This document shows positions 56,572 to 63,832 of a stretch of 64,000 bases of DNA, piece after piece. Origin of the DNA: Actinoplanes lutulentus (lineage in GTDB: Bacteria > Actinomycetota > Actinomycetes > Mycobacteriales > Micromonosporaceae); NCBI RefSeq assembly GCF_003259845.1, contig NZ_QLMJ01000028.1, positions 94,640 to 158,639 on the forward strand, given 5' to 3'. Under the pieces are notes generated by a model. The model made no database searches. It had not been told where the DNA came from and worked only from the letters and a program-made list of their open reading frames with translations. The position numbers and the translations under genes were made by a program. Within the stretch, counting starts at the first letter, position 1. Each line of letters begins with the position of its first letter.

Positions 56572-57713
56572 GCGGCGGTCCTCTCTGCGAGTGCTCCCGG
56601 GTTGTCGGCCTGCAGGGTGCCGTGTTGCCCGGTGGCTTCCCGGTGGGCCAGCTCCTGGCGGACCAGCGGGAGGATGAAGCGTCCGTAATCGATGAGGTCG
56701 TTGAGGTTGTCGTAACCGCGGATCGAGATCAGCTCGGCACCGAGGTCGACGTAGTCGAGGATCGCGGCGGCGACCGTCTCCGGCGTACCGACCAGGGCGG
56801 TCGAGGCGCCGGCCGCGCCGGTCGCGCTCGCGGTCGGTGTCCAGAGAGCCCGGTCGTGCACGTCCTGCCGGCCGGCGATCTCCAGAAGGCGCTGGGAGCC
56901 GACGTTCTGCGGCTGGCTGCCACCGAGGCTGGACCGGAACCAGTTCGCCTTGTTGCCCTCGGCGAGGACACCGTGGATCTTGTGCGCCTTCTCCCAGGCG
57001 AGTTCCTCGGTGGCCGCGATGATCGGCCGGAACGTCACCCAGATCCGCGGCTTGTCGGTCCGTCCAGCGGCTGCGGCCTGCGCGTTCACCGCGTCGATTT
57101 GGTCGCGGGTGTCCTTCAGCGGCTCACCCCAGAGCCCGAAGATGTCACCGCGCGAACCACCGACCCGGTACGCCTCAGCGGACGACCCGCCCACCGACAC
57201 CGGGATGGTGCCGTTGGTCGGCCGGACCACGCTGACGAAGTCGTCGAACTTGTAGAACTCGCCCTCGTGGCTGAACGGCTCGGTGCTCGTCCACACCTTG
57301 CGGACGATGTCGATGTATTCGGCCGTTCGTGCGTACCGTTGCTCTTTGGTCAGGTAGTCGCCCTCGCGGGCCTGCTCGGCGTCGTTGCCGCCGGAGATGA
57401 AGTGGACCACCGCCCGCCCGCCGCCGAACTGGTCGAGTGTGGCGAGGGCCTTGGCCGCGACGGTCGGATAGATCGTGTTCGGCCGCAGCGCCACGATCGG
57501 CGCGACCCGCTCGCTGCGCGCCACGATCTGGTTGGCGATCGCGAACTGGTCCTGGAAGGCCGAGGCGTAGGCGCAGAGCGTGTAATCGAAGCCCGCGTCC
57601 TCGAGGGCGTTGACGTACCGGGTGAAGAACGGCAGGTCGACGTCGGGTCTGCCGAGCCGGTTGAGCTCGTTGCTCGGATTGACGTTGACGGCACTGATGA
57701 ATTCGACGGCCAC
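56568..57713 (-). CDS. LLM-class flavin-dependent monooxygenase, paralogue 2 (first gene of the operon)
   Basis: From GTG at 57713 (VAVEFISAVNVNPSNELN) the 381-residue protein is colinear with its neighbour: YVNALEDAGFDYTLCAYASAFQDQF, VAPIVALRPNTIYPTVAAKALATLDQFGGGRAVVHFISGGNDAEQAREGD, and TGQHGTLQADNPG at the end. The two clearly arose by tandem duplication and have diverged in the substrate-lining segments. GGGGTGG lies upstream. It is the promoter-proximal gene of the uptake and desulfurisation run, directly after the LysR gene on the same strand. An alkanesulfonate-type substrate is inferred. Confidence 0.93.
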   Translation of the reverse strand: MAVEFISAVNVNPSNELNRLGRPDVDLPFFTRYVNALEDAGFDYTLCAYASAFQDQFAIANQIVARSERVAPIVALRPNTIYPTVAAKALATLDQFGGGRAVVHFISGGNDAEQAREGDYLTKEQRYARTAEYIDIVRKVWTSTEPFSHEGEFYKFDDFVSVVRPTNGTIPVSVGGSSAEAYRVGGSRGDIFGLWGEPLKDTRDQIDAVNAQAAAAGRTDKPRIWVTFRPIIAATEELAWEKAHKIHGVLAEGNKANWFRSSLGGSQPQNVGSQRLLEIAGRQDVHDRALWTPTASATGAAGASTALVGTPETVAAAILDYVDLGAELISIRGYDNLNDLIDYGRFILPLVRQELAHREATGQHGTLQADNPGALAERTAA

Positions 57714-57733
57714 GCGGAACCACCCCTCAAGCA

Positions 57734-57749
57734 GCGGTTCGGTAACCGC
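57734..57749 (-). promoter_or_regulatory. 5' UTR hairpin ahead of the LLM operon
   Basis: GCGGTT-CGGT-AACCGC forms a perfect 6-bp stem 21 bases upstream of the first LLM start. Just beyond it, CCTA (57765-57768) and TAGG (57778-57781) flank eight bases. This area probably holds the operon promoter and an operator. Confidence 0.45.
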
Positions 57750-57810
57750 AGGATCCCTATAACTCCTACCAACGTAATAGGTCTTTGGGAAGGGTGTCCA
57801 ACGACGATCC

Positions 57811-57833
57811 GCGATCAACGTGATCACGATCGC
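57811..57833. promoter_or_regulatory. Nested inverted repeat between LysR and LLM genes
   Basis: GCGATC (57811-57816) and GATCGC (57828-57833) flank a centre containing the palindrome TGATCA (57821-57826). This is a candidate site for LysR or another regulator of the operon. Confidence 0.4.
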
Positions 57834-57877
57834 TTATCGGTCGCGCTCCTTGCCTTTACTCACTCCGGGTGCGTGGC

Positions 57878-58720
57878 TCAGCTCGGAGCAGGGCCCAAGA
57901 CGGTACGCAGACCCGCGGTGACCGCTTCGGCGACGCGAGGATCGGCCCCTGACCTGGCCCGCAGGCTCATCGTGGCCGGGGGCACGCTCGGCAGGTCGTC
58001 CCGCTCGGTCAGTCCGTCCGGAGTGGTCACCGCGCTGGCGAGCAGAGCAACGCCCAGTCCGGTGCGGACCGCATCGAGCACCCCGGCCACGTAACCGCTG
58101 TCGCAGACCACATAGGGATCGAACCCCCGTGAGGCCAGGGCGGTCAGGGCCCGGCGGCGCAGTACGCACGGCTCCTCGATCGCCACAACCGGCCAGTCCC
58201 GGCCGGTCGGCGCCTGCCAGGTCTTCGCGGAGTACCAGGTCAGCGGCAGTGAGCCGACCGGCGTGCCCTCCGCCGACGACGCCTCGGTCAGGTGCACGGC
58301 CAGGTCGATCGTGCCCCGGTCGACGGCCGCGTCCAATCGCCGGGTGCGATCGATGCGGAACCGCACCTGATGGTCCGGCAGCGCCGCGGTCACCGCCGGC
58401 AGGATCAGATCGGCGGCGTGCTCGGTCGTGCCGATCGTGACGGTCGGGCGCTCCGGGCCGACCAGCCGGCGCAGCGCGTCGTCGTGCGCCGTGAGGATCC
58501 GCCGGGCCTCGCCGAGAAGTGCCTGGCCGTCCGGGGTGAACGTGGTCCCGCGGCCCTGCCGCTCGACGATCGGGCGACCGATCACCTTTTCCAATCGCCG
58601 CACGTGCTGGCTCACCGCCGACTGGCTGACCCGCAGCGTGGCGGCGGCCCGGTGGAAGCCGCCGCAGTCGGCCACCGCGACGAGGCTGCGCAGCGCGAGG
58701 ATGTCCAGAACCTGTGCCAT
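57878..58720 (-). CDS. LysR-family transcriptional regulator
   Basis: From ATG at 58720 the 280-residue protein starts MAQVLDILALRSLVAVADCGGFHRAAATLRVSQSAVSQHVRRLEKVIGRPIVER, a standard LysR HTH and linker helix. A two-lobed periplasmic-binding-like effector domain follows (TVTIGTTEHAADLILPAVTAAL, VVAIEEPCVLRRRAL, VVCDSGYVAGVLDAVRTGLGVALLAS). It lies between the minus-strand LLM operon and the divergent hydrolase-fusion-oxidase operon, so it can control both. A role like CysB/Cbl/SsuR in sulfur limitation is likely from context. The extension up to 58825 is not homologous. Confidence 0.92.
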   Translation of the reverse strand: MAQVLDILALRSLVAVADCGGFHRAAATLRVSQSAVSQHVRRLEKVIGRPIVERQGRGTTFTPDGQALLGEARRILTAHDDALRRLVGPERPTVTIGTTEHAADLILPAVTAALPDHQVRFRIDRTRRLDAAVDRGTIDLAVHLTEASSAEGTPVGSLPLTWYSAKTWQAPTGRDWPVVAIEEPCVLRRRALTALASRGFDPYVVCDSGYVAGVLDAVRTGLGVALLASAVTTPDGLTERDDLPSVPPATMSLRARSGADPRVAEAVTAGLRTVLGPAPS

Positions 58721-58741
58721 GTCCCGGACGCTACCGAGCAA

Positions 58742-58770
58742 TTGATAAGAACTCGTGTTCGTTTCTGATC
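58742..58770. promoter_or_regulatory. Candidate LysR operator in the divergent promoter region
   Basis: GAAC (58749-58752), TCGT, GTTC (58757-58760) is the centre of a broader imperfect repeat (TTGATAAG on the left, TTTCTGAT on the right). LysR proteins bind such T-rich dyads upstream of their own gene and of a divergent target. Confidence 0.5.
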
Positions 58771-58852
58771 GAGGATCGGTGTTGGACACGCGACCGGCGA
58801 TCAGGTGATGCTGACCGGCAACCACCTCTGACGCTCATGGCAGGGAAGAATC

Positions 58853-59557
58853 ATGACTGACGCCTTTGACGAGCCTGCCGGGATCGCTCCCCGGGGGACC
58901 GTGCTGGTCGCCGCCGGGCGCGGCGAGACCATCGACGCCTATCAGCGTTTCGGCAAGCGCATCGCTGCCGACGGCTACAAGGTACGGCTGCTGCCGGACA
59001 TCACCACCGATGTCGCCGCCAGCCTTGCCGAAGCCGAGAAACTCCTGGTCGACGACGGTCTGCCGGGTCCTAAGGTGATCGTCGGATCGGACACCGGCGC
59101 GCTGTTCGCGCTGTCGCTGGCCCGCCGTTCGGCTCCCGGTCTCGACGCTGTCGTGCTCGCCGGAATCCCGGTCTCGGCATCGACCAGTGTCAACCTCATT
59201 GGGTGGGACGAGGAGCTCGAGGCGCGTACCGGCTGCCCCACCCACCGCGGTGTGCTCTCGGCCGGCGCGGCGACTCAGGGCGCTCTTTTTTCGGCCCAAA
59301 TTCCTACTGAACTCATCGGCGATGCGGGTGATGTGACTATTCCCACCCTCGGCCTGCACGGCGACGCCGACACGGTCAGCCCTCTGGAAACGGCCCGGGA
59401 TTCGTACCCTGGCCGGCTCGTCAGCATCACCGGCGGCCGCCACGACGTCCTCAACGACGTCACGCACCGGACCGCCGCCGCTACGATCATCCTGTTCCTG
59501 GAGCGGCTCAAGCTCGGCGCCGACCTCCCCGTGATCGCCTCGGAGGTGGCCGCATGA
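58853..59557 (+). CDS. Alpha/beta hydrolase-fold protein with Asp in the nucleophile position
   Basis: The 234-residue protein starts after AGGGAAG. It has the alpha/beta hydrolase order: GTVLVAAGRGETIDAYQRFGKRIAADGYKV, then the nucleophile elbow GSDTG at residues 78-82 with Asp80 where serine hydrolases have Ser, an acid in LGLHGDADTV, and a His in ITGGRHDVLNDV. Asp at this place is typical of haloalkane dehalogenases and epoxide hydrolases (GxDxG). Chemistry through an alkyl-enzyme ester is thus possible, though the protein is short for those families. It overlaps the reductase-sulfurtransferase fusion by four bases. Confidence 0.85.
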   Translation: MTDAFDEPAGIAPRGTVLVAAGRGETIDAYQRFGKRIAADGYKVRLLPDITTDVAASLAEAEKLLVDDGLPGPKVIVGSDTGALFALSLARRSAPGLDAVVLAGIPVSASTSVNLIGWDEELEARTGCPTHRGVLSAGAATQGALFSAQIPTELIGDAGDVTIPTLGLHGDADTVSPLETARDSYPGRLVSITGGRHDVLNDVTHRTAAATIILFLERLKLGADLPVIASEVAA

Positions 59558-61485
59558 GCCGCTACATCGTCATCGGAGCGGGCGCGGTCGGCGCCTCCGT
59601 CGCCGCCGAACTGCACCGCGCCGGCATCGACACCGTTCTGGTCGCGCGCGGCGCGCAACTCACCGCCCTGCGCACCAAAGGCCTCACTTATGTACGCCCG
59701 GACGGCGCCCACCAGCTGTCCATTCCCGTGGTCGCGGGCGCTGACGAGCTCGACCTGACCGAGGACGACGTCCTGATCCTCGCGACCAAGAGCACCGACA
59801 GCGCCGCCGCGGTCCAGGACTGGGCGTGGCGTCCGGTGAAGCGGGCCGACGGCGCCGCCGGAGTCGCCGCCACCTCGTTGCCGCTGGTTACTCTGCAGAA
59901 CGGACTGGAGACCGAGCGGATCGCACTGCGCTCGTTCGCCAGTGTGCACGGCATCGTGGTGTGGATTCCGGCCACGTTCGTCGTACCCGGGGAGGTTGTG
60001 AATCACGCTCACCCGGTGCCGGCGATCCTGTGGCTGGGGCGTTATCCGTCCGGCGTCGACGCGGTGTCCGCGGCGATCGCGGCCGATCTGCGCCGGGGTG
60101 GGTTCGCGGTCAACGAGGTCGAGGACATCACCGCGCACAAGGCAGCGAAGCTGATCGGGAACCTGTTCAACAGTCTGGACGCGCTCTATGAGCCGGGTCC
60201 GCTGCGTGATGCCGCGGTCGACGCTCTGCGTGCCGAGGCCCGGGCTGTCTACGCGGCCGCGGGAATCGTGCCGGCCAAGCCGGAGACCAGCGGGTTCGGC
60301 GTCGCCGAGATTCCGGGGCGGGAGCGGGTCGGCAACTCGACGCGGCAGAGCCTGGCGCGGTCGGCGGTGCCGGAGACCGACTATCTGGACGGGGAGATCG
60401 TCCTGCTGGCCCGGTTGCACGGGGTGGCGGCGCCGCTGAACGAGGCCATCCAGGAGCGGGTGCACCGGGCGGTCATCGACGGGACTGCCGCGGGGTCGCT
60501 CGGCGAGGAGGACCTGGCGGCGACGTTGCCGGCGGTGGCCGCTGCTGTCTCCGCTGCCGCTGCGTCTTCGGCCGCGTCGTCCTCGGCTTCTGCTTCGTCT
60601 CCGGTGGACAATTCGCGGGTGAACTCTTCTTCTGAGGATCTTGCCGCGGCCCGTGCGTCGGTGCTGGTCGGTGTGGACGAGGTGCGGCGTGCCGCCGCCG
60701 AGCCCAACTCGCCGGTTCTGCTCGACGTGCGCTGGGCGCTCGGCGACCCGAACGGTGCCGAGCACTACAAGGCCGGCCACCTGCCCGGCGCGGTCTACGT
60801 CGACCTGGACACCGAACTGGCCGGGCCGCACGAGTCCGGCGCCGGCCGCCACCCGCTGCCGTCGATCGCCGCGCTGCAGAGCGTCGCCCGCCGCTGGGGC
60901 ATCAACACGGACAGCAGCGTCGTCGTCTACGACAACAGCGGGGGCCTCGCCGCCGGTCGCGCCTGGTGGCTGCTGCGCTGGGCCGGCGTCTCCGACGTCC
61001 GCATCCTCGACGGCGGGCTCGGCGCCTGGCGTGCCGCCGGGTACACCGAAGCCACCGGATCGGCGTCACCCCGCCGCGCCGGCGATGTCGTGCTGACCCC
61101 CGGTCACCTGCCCACCCTCACCGCCGACGAGGCCGCCGCGCTGCCGTCGACCGGCACGTTGCTCGATGCCCGGGCCGGCGAGCGGTACCGCGGTGAGGTC
61201 GAGCCGATCGACCCGCGTGCCGGCCACATCCCCGGCGCGATCAGCAAGCCCACCGGCGAGAACCTGCAGGAGGGTGTGCCGTACTTCAAGGCCGCCGACC
61301 AGTTGCGCGACCGCTTCGAGGGCGTGACCGGGCCGGTCGGGGTCTACTGCGGATCCGGCGTTACCGCGGCACACCAGATCGCCGCGCTGGCGAGTATCGG
61401 GGTCGAGGCGGCGCTGTATCCGGGTTCGTGGTCGGCCTGGTCGTCCGACCCGGAACGCCCGGCCGCCACCGGCGCACAGCCGTGA
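59554..61485 (+). CDS. Ketopantoate reductase (ApbA/PanE)-like domain fused to a sulfurtransferase
   Basis: The 643-residue protein has two enzyme parts. Residues 1-325 are ApbA/PanE-like: Rossmann motif GAGAVGAS (8-15), ATKSTDS, LQNGLE and the C-terminal bundle with KLIGNLFNSLDAL. A Ser/Ala-rich linker (about 326-375) follows. Residues 376-640 are a tandem rhodanese of the 3-mercaptopyruvate sulfurtransferase type: the first repeat is inactive (VVVYDNSGG), the second has catalytic Cys599 in CGSGVTA. The frame is continuous with no stop or shift. It lies between a hydrolase and an FAD oxidase (4-base overlaps on both sides). A reductase that also handles sulfane sulfur suggests a dedicated sulfur-recovery route. 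Confidence 0.9.
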   Translation: MSRYIVIGAGAVGASVAAELHRAGIDTVLVARGAQLTALRTKGLTYVRPDGAHQLSIPVVAGADELDLTEDDVLILATKSTDSAAAVQDWAWRPVKRADGAAGVAATSLPLVTLQNGLETERIALRSFASVHGIVVWIPATFVVPGEVVNHAHPVPAILWLGRYPSGVDAVSAAIAADLRRGGFAVNEVEDITAHKAAKLIGNLFNSLDALYEPGPLRDAAVDALRAEARAVYAAAGIVPAKPETSGFGVAEIPGRERVGNSTRQSLARSAVPETDYLDGEIVLLARLHGVAAPLNEAIQERVHRAVIDGTAAGSLGEEDLAATLPAVAAAVSAAAASSAASSSASASSPVDNSRVNSSSEDLAAARASVLVGVDEVRRAAAEPNSPVLLDVRWALGDPNGAEHYKAGHLPGAVYVDLDTELAGPHESGAGRHPLPSIAALQSVARRWGINTDSSVVVYDNSGGLAAGRAWWLLRWAGVSDVRILDGGLGAWRAAGYTEATGSASPRRAGDVVLTPGHLPTLTADEAAALPSTGTLLDARAGERYRGEVEPIDPRAGHIPGAISKPTGENLQEGVPYFKAADQLRDRFEGVTGPVGVYCGSGVTAAHQIAALASIGVEAALYPGSWSAWSSDPERPAATGAQP

Positions 61486-62891
61486 CGGTTCCACCCGGAG
61501 TGGACTCGCCGGTGCCGGTTTCGCCCGCGCCTGTCTCGCCCGTGCCGGTTTCGCCGGTGGACGCTTCGCCGCTCGGATGGCTTGCTGAGACCGGTGCCGA
61601 GTGGACAGCGGATCCTCAGATTCTGGGGGAGAAGCGGCTCGACCGTTCCGGATGGGAACCTGACGGCCGGCCCCTCGCCGTCGTGTTCCCCCGGACGGTC
61701 GAGCAGGTGCAAGGAGTGTTGCGGGGCGCGTCGGTTACGCGTACCCCAGTGGTCGCTCGCGGAGCCGGCACCGCGCTCACGGGTGGGAGCGCCGCCGGAG
61801 CCGGCACCGTGGTGTTGGATCTCTCCCGGATGGACCGGATCGTGGAGATCCGGGCGGCCGACGGCGTAGCCGTCGCCGAACCGGGCGTGATCACCGCTGA
61901 TCTGGATCGGGCAGCGGCCGAACACGGGCTGCGCTACGCACCCGACCCGGCCAGCCTGGAGATCTCCACGATCGGCGGCAACATCGCCACGAACGCGGGC
62001 GGGCTGCGGTGCGCCAAATACGGCGTGACCCGCGACTCGGTCCTTGGCCTGGACGTCGTGCTGGCCGACGGAACCCTGATCAATACCGGTCGCGCGACGT
62101 TGAAGGGTGTTGCCGGGTACGACCTGACGGGCCTCTTTGTCGGCTCGGAGGGGACGCTCGGTGTGGTCGTCGGGGCGACCCTGCGTCTGCGCACCCTGCC
62201 TGCGGCAACGGCGACGATCGCGGCGGCTTATCCGGACGTGGCTGCTGCCGCTGCGGCGTCCGTGGCGCTGGCCGAGGCGCGCATCCAGCCGGTTCTGGCC
62301 GAGCTGCTCGACGCCGCGACACTCGCAGCGCTGGCTGATTTCGGTATGCCGCAGTCCGGCGGGGCGTTGCTGATCGTGCAGCTCGACGGCGGGGCCGACG
62401 AGGCCGCGCGGGCGCTTGACGTGCTGAAACGCGGTGCCACGTCGGTACGGAGCGACGGTGACCCGGCGTCGTTGCTGGCCGCCCGGCGGCAGGCGTTGCC
62501 CGCTATCGAACGGCTGGGGCGTCCGCTGATCGAGGACATCGCGGTTCCGCGGTCGGTGCTGGCCGAGGCGGTGCGATCGATCGCGGACATCGCGCGGCGC
62601 CACGACGTGCCGATCTGCACGCTCGCTCACGCCGGCGACGGCAACCTGCACCCGATCATCGTGGCCGGTTCCTATGGCTCGCCGATCCCGGTGGCGGCGC
62701 ATCGTGCGGCTGACGAGATCTTCGGGTTGGCGCTCGCGCTGGGCGGCACGGTGACCGGGGAGCACGGGGTGGGTGTGCTGAAACGGACATGGCTGGCGCA
62801 GGAGTTGGGTGAGGCCCAGCATGATCTACAGCGCCAGATCAAGGCGGTCTTCGATCCGCTGGGCATCCTGAACCCGGGCAAAGCGATTTAA
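61482..62891 (+). CDS. FAD-linked oxidase (GlcD-like, PCMH-type)
   Basis: GTG at 61482 overlaps the preceding stop (GTGA), giving 469 residues. An unusual N-terminal VPVSP repeat tract (about 10-30) comes first. The PCMH/VAO FAD-binding domain follows: RGAGTALTGGSAAG, STIGGNIATNAGGLRCAKYGVTRDSVLGLDVVLADG and GSEGTLGVV. The C-terminal FAD-oxidase domain ends with LAHAGDGNLHP, GEHGVGVLKR and FDPLGILNPGK, all hallmarks of glycolate/D-lactate dehydrogenases. It oxidises a 2-hydroxy acid to a 2-oxo acid, which could feed or drain the reductase domain of the fusion upstream. The true substrate is unknown. Confidence 0.93.
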   Translation: MTVPPGVDSPVPVSPAPVSPVPVSPVDASPLGWLAETGAEWTADPQILGEKRLDRSGWEPDGRPLAVVFPRTVEQVQGVLRGASVTRTPVVARGAGTALTGGSAAGAGTVVLDLSRMDRIVEIRAADGVAVAEPGVITADLDRAAAEHGLRYAPDPASLEISTIGGNIATNAGGLRCAKYGVTRDSVLGLDVVLADGTLINTGRATLKGVAGYDLTGLFVGSEGTLGVVVGATLRLRTLPAATATIAAAYPDVAAAAAASVALAEARIQPVLAELLDAATLAALADFGMPQSGGALLIVQLDGGADEAARALDVLKRGATSVRSDGDPASLLAARRQALPAIERLGRPLIEDIAVPRSVLAEAVRSIADIARRHDVPICTLAHAGDGNLHPIIVAGSYGSPIPVAAHRAADEIFGLALALGGTVTGEHGVGVLKRTWLAQELGEAQHDLQRQIKAVFDPLGILNPGKAI

Positions 62892-63304
62892 TCTCGGTGG
62901 CAGACGGCTTCGAGGTTGATCCCGTGCGGGTCCAGGACGAAGCCACCGTAGTAGTCGTCGTGGTACTCGGGGTGGACGGCCGGCGCGAGCAGTTCGGTGG
63001 CGCCGGCCTTCAGCGCGGCAGTGTGGAAGGCGGCCACCTCCTCGCGGGTGTCGACGGTGAACGCCACGTGCATGTTCGTGCCGACGGTGCCGCCGTCGAT
63101 CAGCCAGAAGTACGGCTTGACCTGCGCCAGCCCGAACCCGGTCATGGCCGTCGGCTGGTTCGGCGTCGCGTTCGGCGGGATCTCCAGCATCTTCGTGATG
63201 CCGATGCTGGCCAGCACGGGCTCGTAGAAGGCCACGGCGGCGGCGAGATCAGGCACGGCGACGTTGAGGTGGTCGATCCGGGAACCCGAACGGTCAAGAG
63301 TCAT
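62888..63304 (-). CDS. VOC-family (glyoxalase-like) protein
   Basis: The 138-residue single-domain protein is a vicinal oxygen chelate fold: RIDHLNVAVPDLAAAVAFYEPVLASIGI, KPYFWLIDGG, MHVAFTVDTREEVAAFHTAALKAGA and YHDDYYGGFVLDPHGINLEAVCH. The His in RIDHLN, the His in MHVAF and the Glu in INLEAVCH are placed like the family's metal ligands. It converges with the FAD oxidase gene (4-base overlap of the ends) and is probably a lyase, dioxygenase or resistance protein. The substrate cannot be told. Confidence 0.9.
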   Translation of the reverse strand: MTLDRSGSRIDHLNVAVPDLAAAVAFYEPVLASIGITKMLEIPPNATPNQPTAMTGFGLAQVKPYFWLIDGGTVGTNMHVAFTVDTREEVAAFHTAALKAGATELLAPAVHPEYHDDYYGGFVLDPHGINLEAVCHRD

Positions 63305-63354
63305 GGTCGTCAGCGTGCCCGGGATTGCGGTCAGTACATGACCGTTATGTGTGG

Positions 63355-63612
63355 TTAGTGGGGCGGGCAGCTGATGATCACGAGGGTGTCGCCGGTGGTG
63401 GGTTCGATGAGAGCCATACCGCCGTTCACCTCGGCCGCCTCGAGGTGGCGGCAGAGCTCGTCGGTCGTCGGCGGGGTGTGAACGGGGGCGGGCTCACCCG
63501 CGAGACCGGCCAGCACCAGGGCGGCGACCACGGCGAGAGGGGCGCGGCGGCGGGGCGGCTTGACCTGCCGCCGAACCGGCCGATCGAGATCGATCACGGC
63601 CAGACGGTACAC
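63355..63612 (-). CDS. Small membrane or secreted protein
   Basis: From GTG at 63612 (or 63597) the protein is about 85 residues. A basic N-terminus (DLDRPVRRQVKPPRRRAP) precedes one hydrophobic helix (LAVVAALVLAGLAG) and an extracytoplasmic tail (PTTDELCRHLEAAEVNGGMALIEPTTGDTLVIISCPPH) with two cysteines that could pair. I do not recognise the family. The open frame to 63804 reads through the palindromic repeat and terminator and is not used. Its location downstream of the CAP-domain gene terminator suggests its own promoter. Confidence 0.65.
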   Translation of the reverse strand: MYRLAVIDLDRPVRRQVKPPRRRAPLAVVAALVLAGLAGEPAPVHTPPTTDELCRHLEAAEVNGGMALIEPTTGDTLVIISCPPH

Positions 63613-63680
63613 GGCCCGATCTCCGCTGCGGGTGGCTCGCGTTTGCGGGTGGCTGGCGTTCCGCGTGATTGGCCTTCCGC

Positions 63681-63729
63681 GATCTTGGCAAGTTGTGGCT
63701 GCCCCATGTGGGTGGGGCTTGCCAAGGTC
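63681..63729. repeat. Dispersed palindromic element, copy 2
   Basis: GATCTTGGCAAG (63681-63692) and CTTGCCAAGGTC (63718-63729) pair with one G-T mismatch. A second stem (GCCCCA and TGGGGC) lies inside. The arms nearly repeat those of the element at 11131-11180. Confidence 0.7.
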
Positions 63730-63769
63730 GGCGCGGGGCGCAGGGCGTGGCTTGGGGGTGGGGACGCAG

Positions 63770-63806
63770 CGATGCCCCAGCCGCAGGGGGATCGGCTGGG
63801 GCATCG
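63770..63806 (-). terminator. Strong terminator hairpin of the CAP-domain gene
   Basis: CGATGCCCCAGCCG (63770-63783), a 9-base loop, CGGCTGGGGCATCG (63793-63806): a perfect 14-bp stem 26 bases after the stop of the CAP-domain gene on the minus strand. Confidence 0.75.
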
Positions 63807-63832
63807 CGGGTCTTGCAGGGGGCCAATAAACG

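Noticed and set aside
61344..62822. Minus-strand open frame of 492 codons opposite the FAD oxidase
   Set aside because: Arg/Gln/His-rich shadow; the plus-strand frame carries all PCMH and FAD-oxidase hallmarks.
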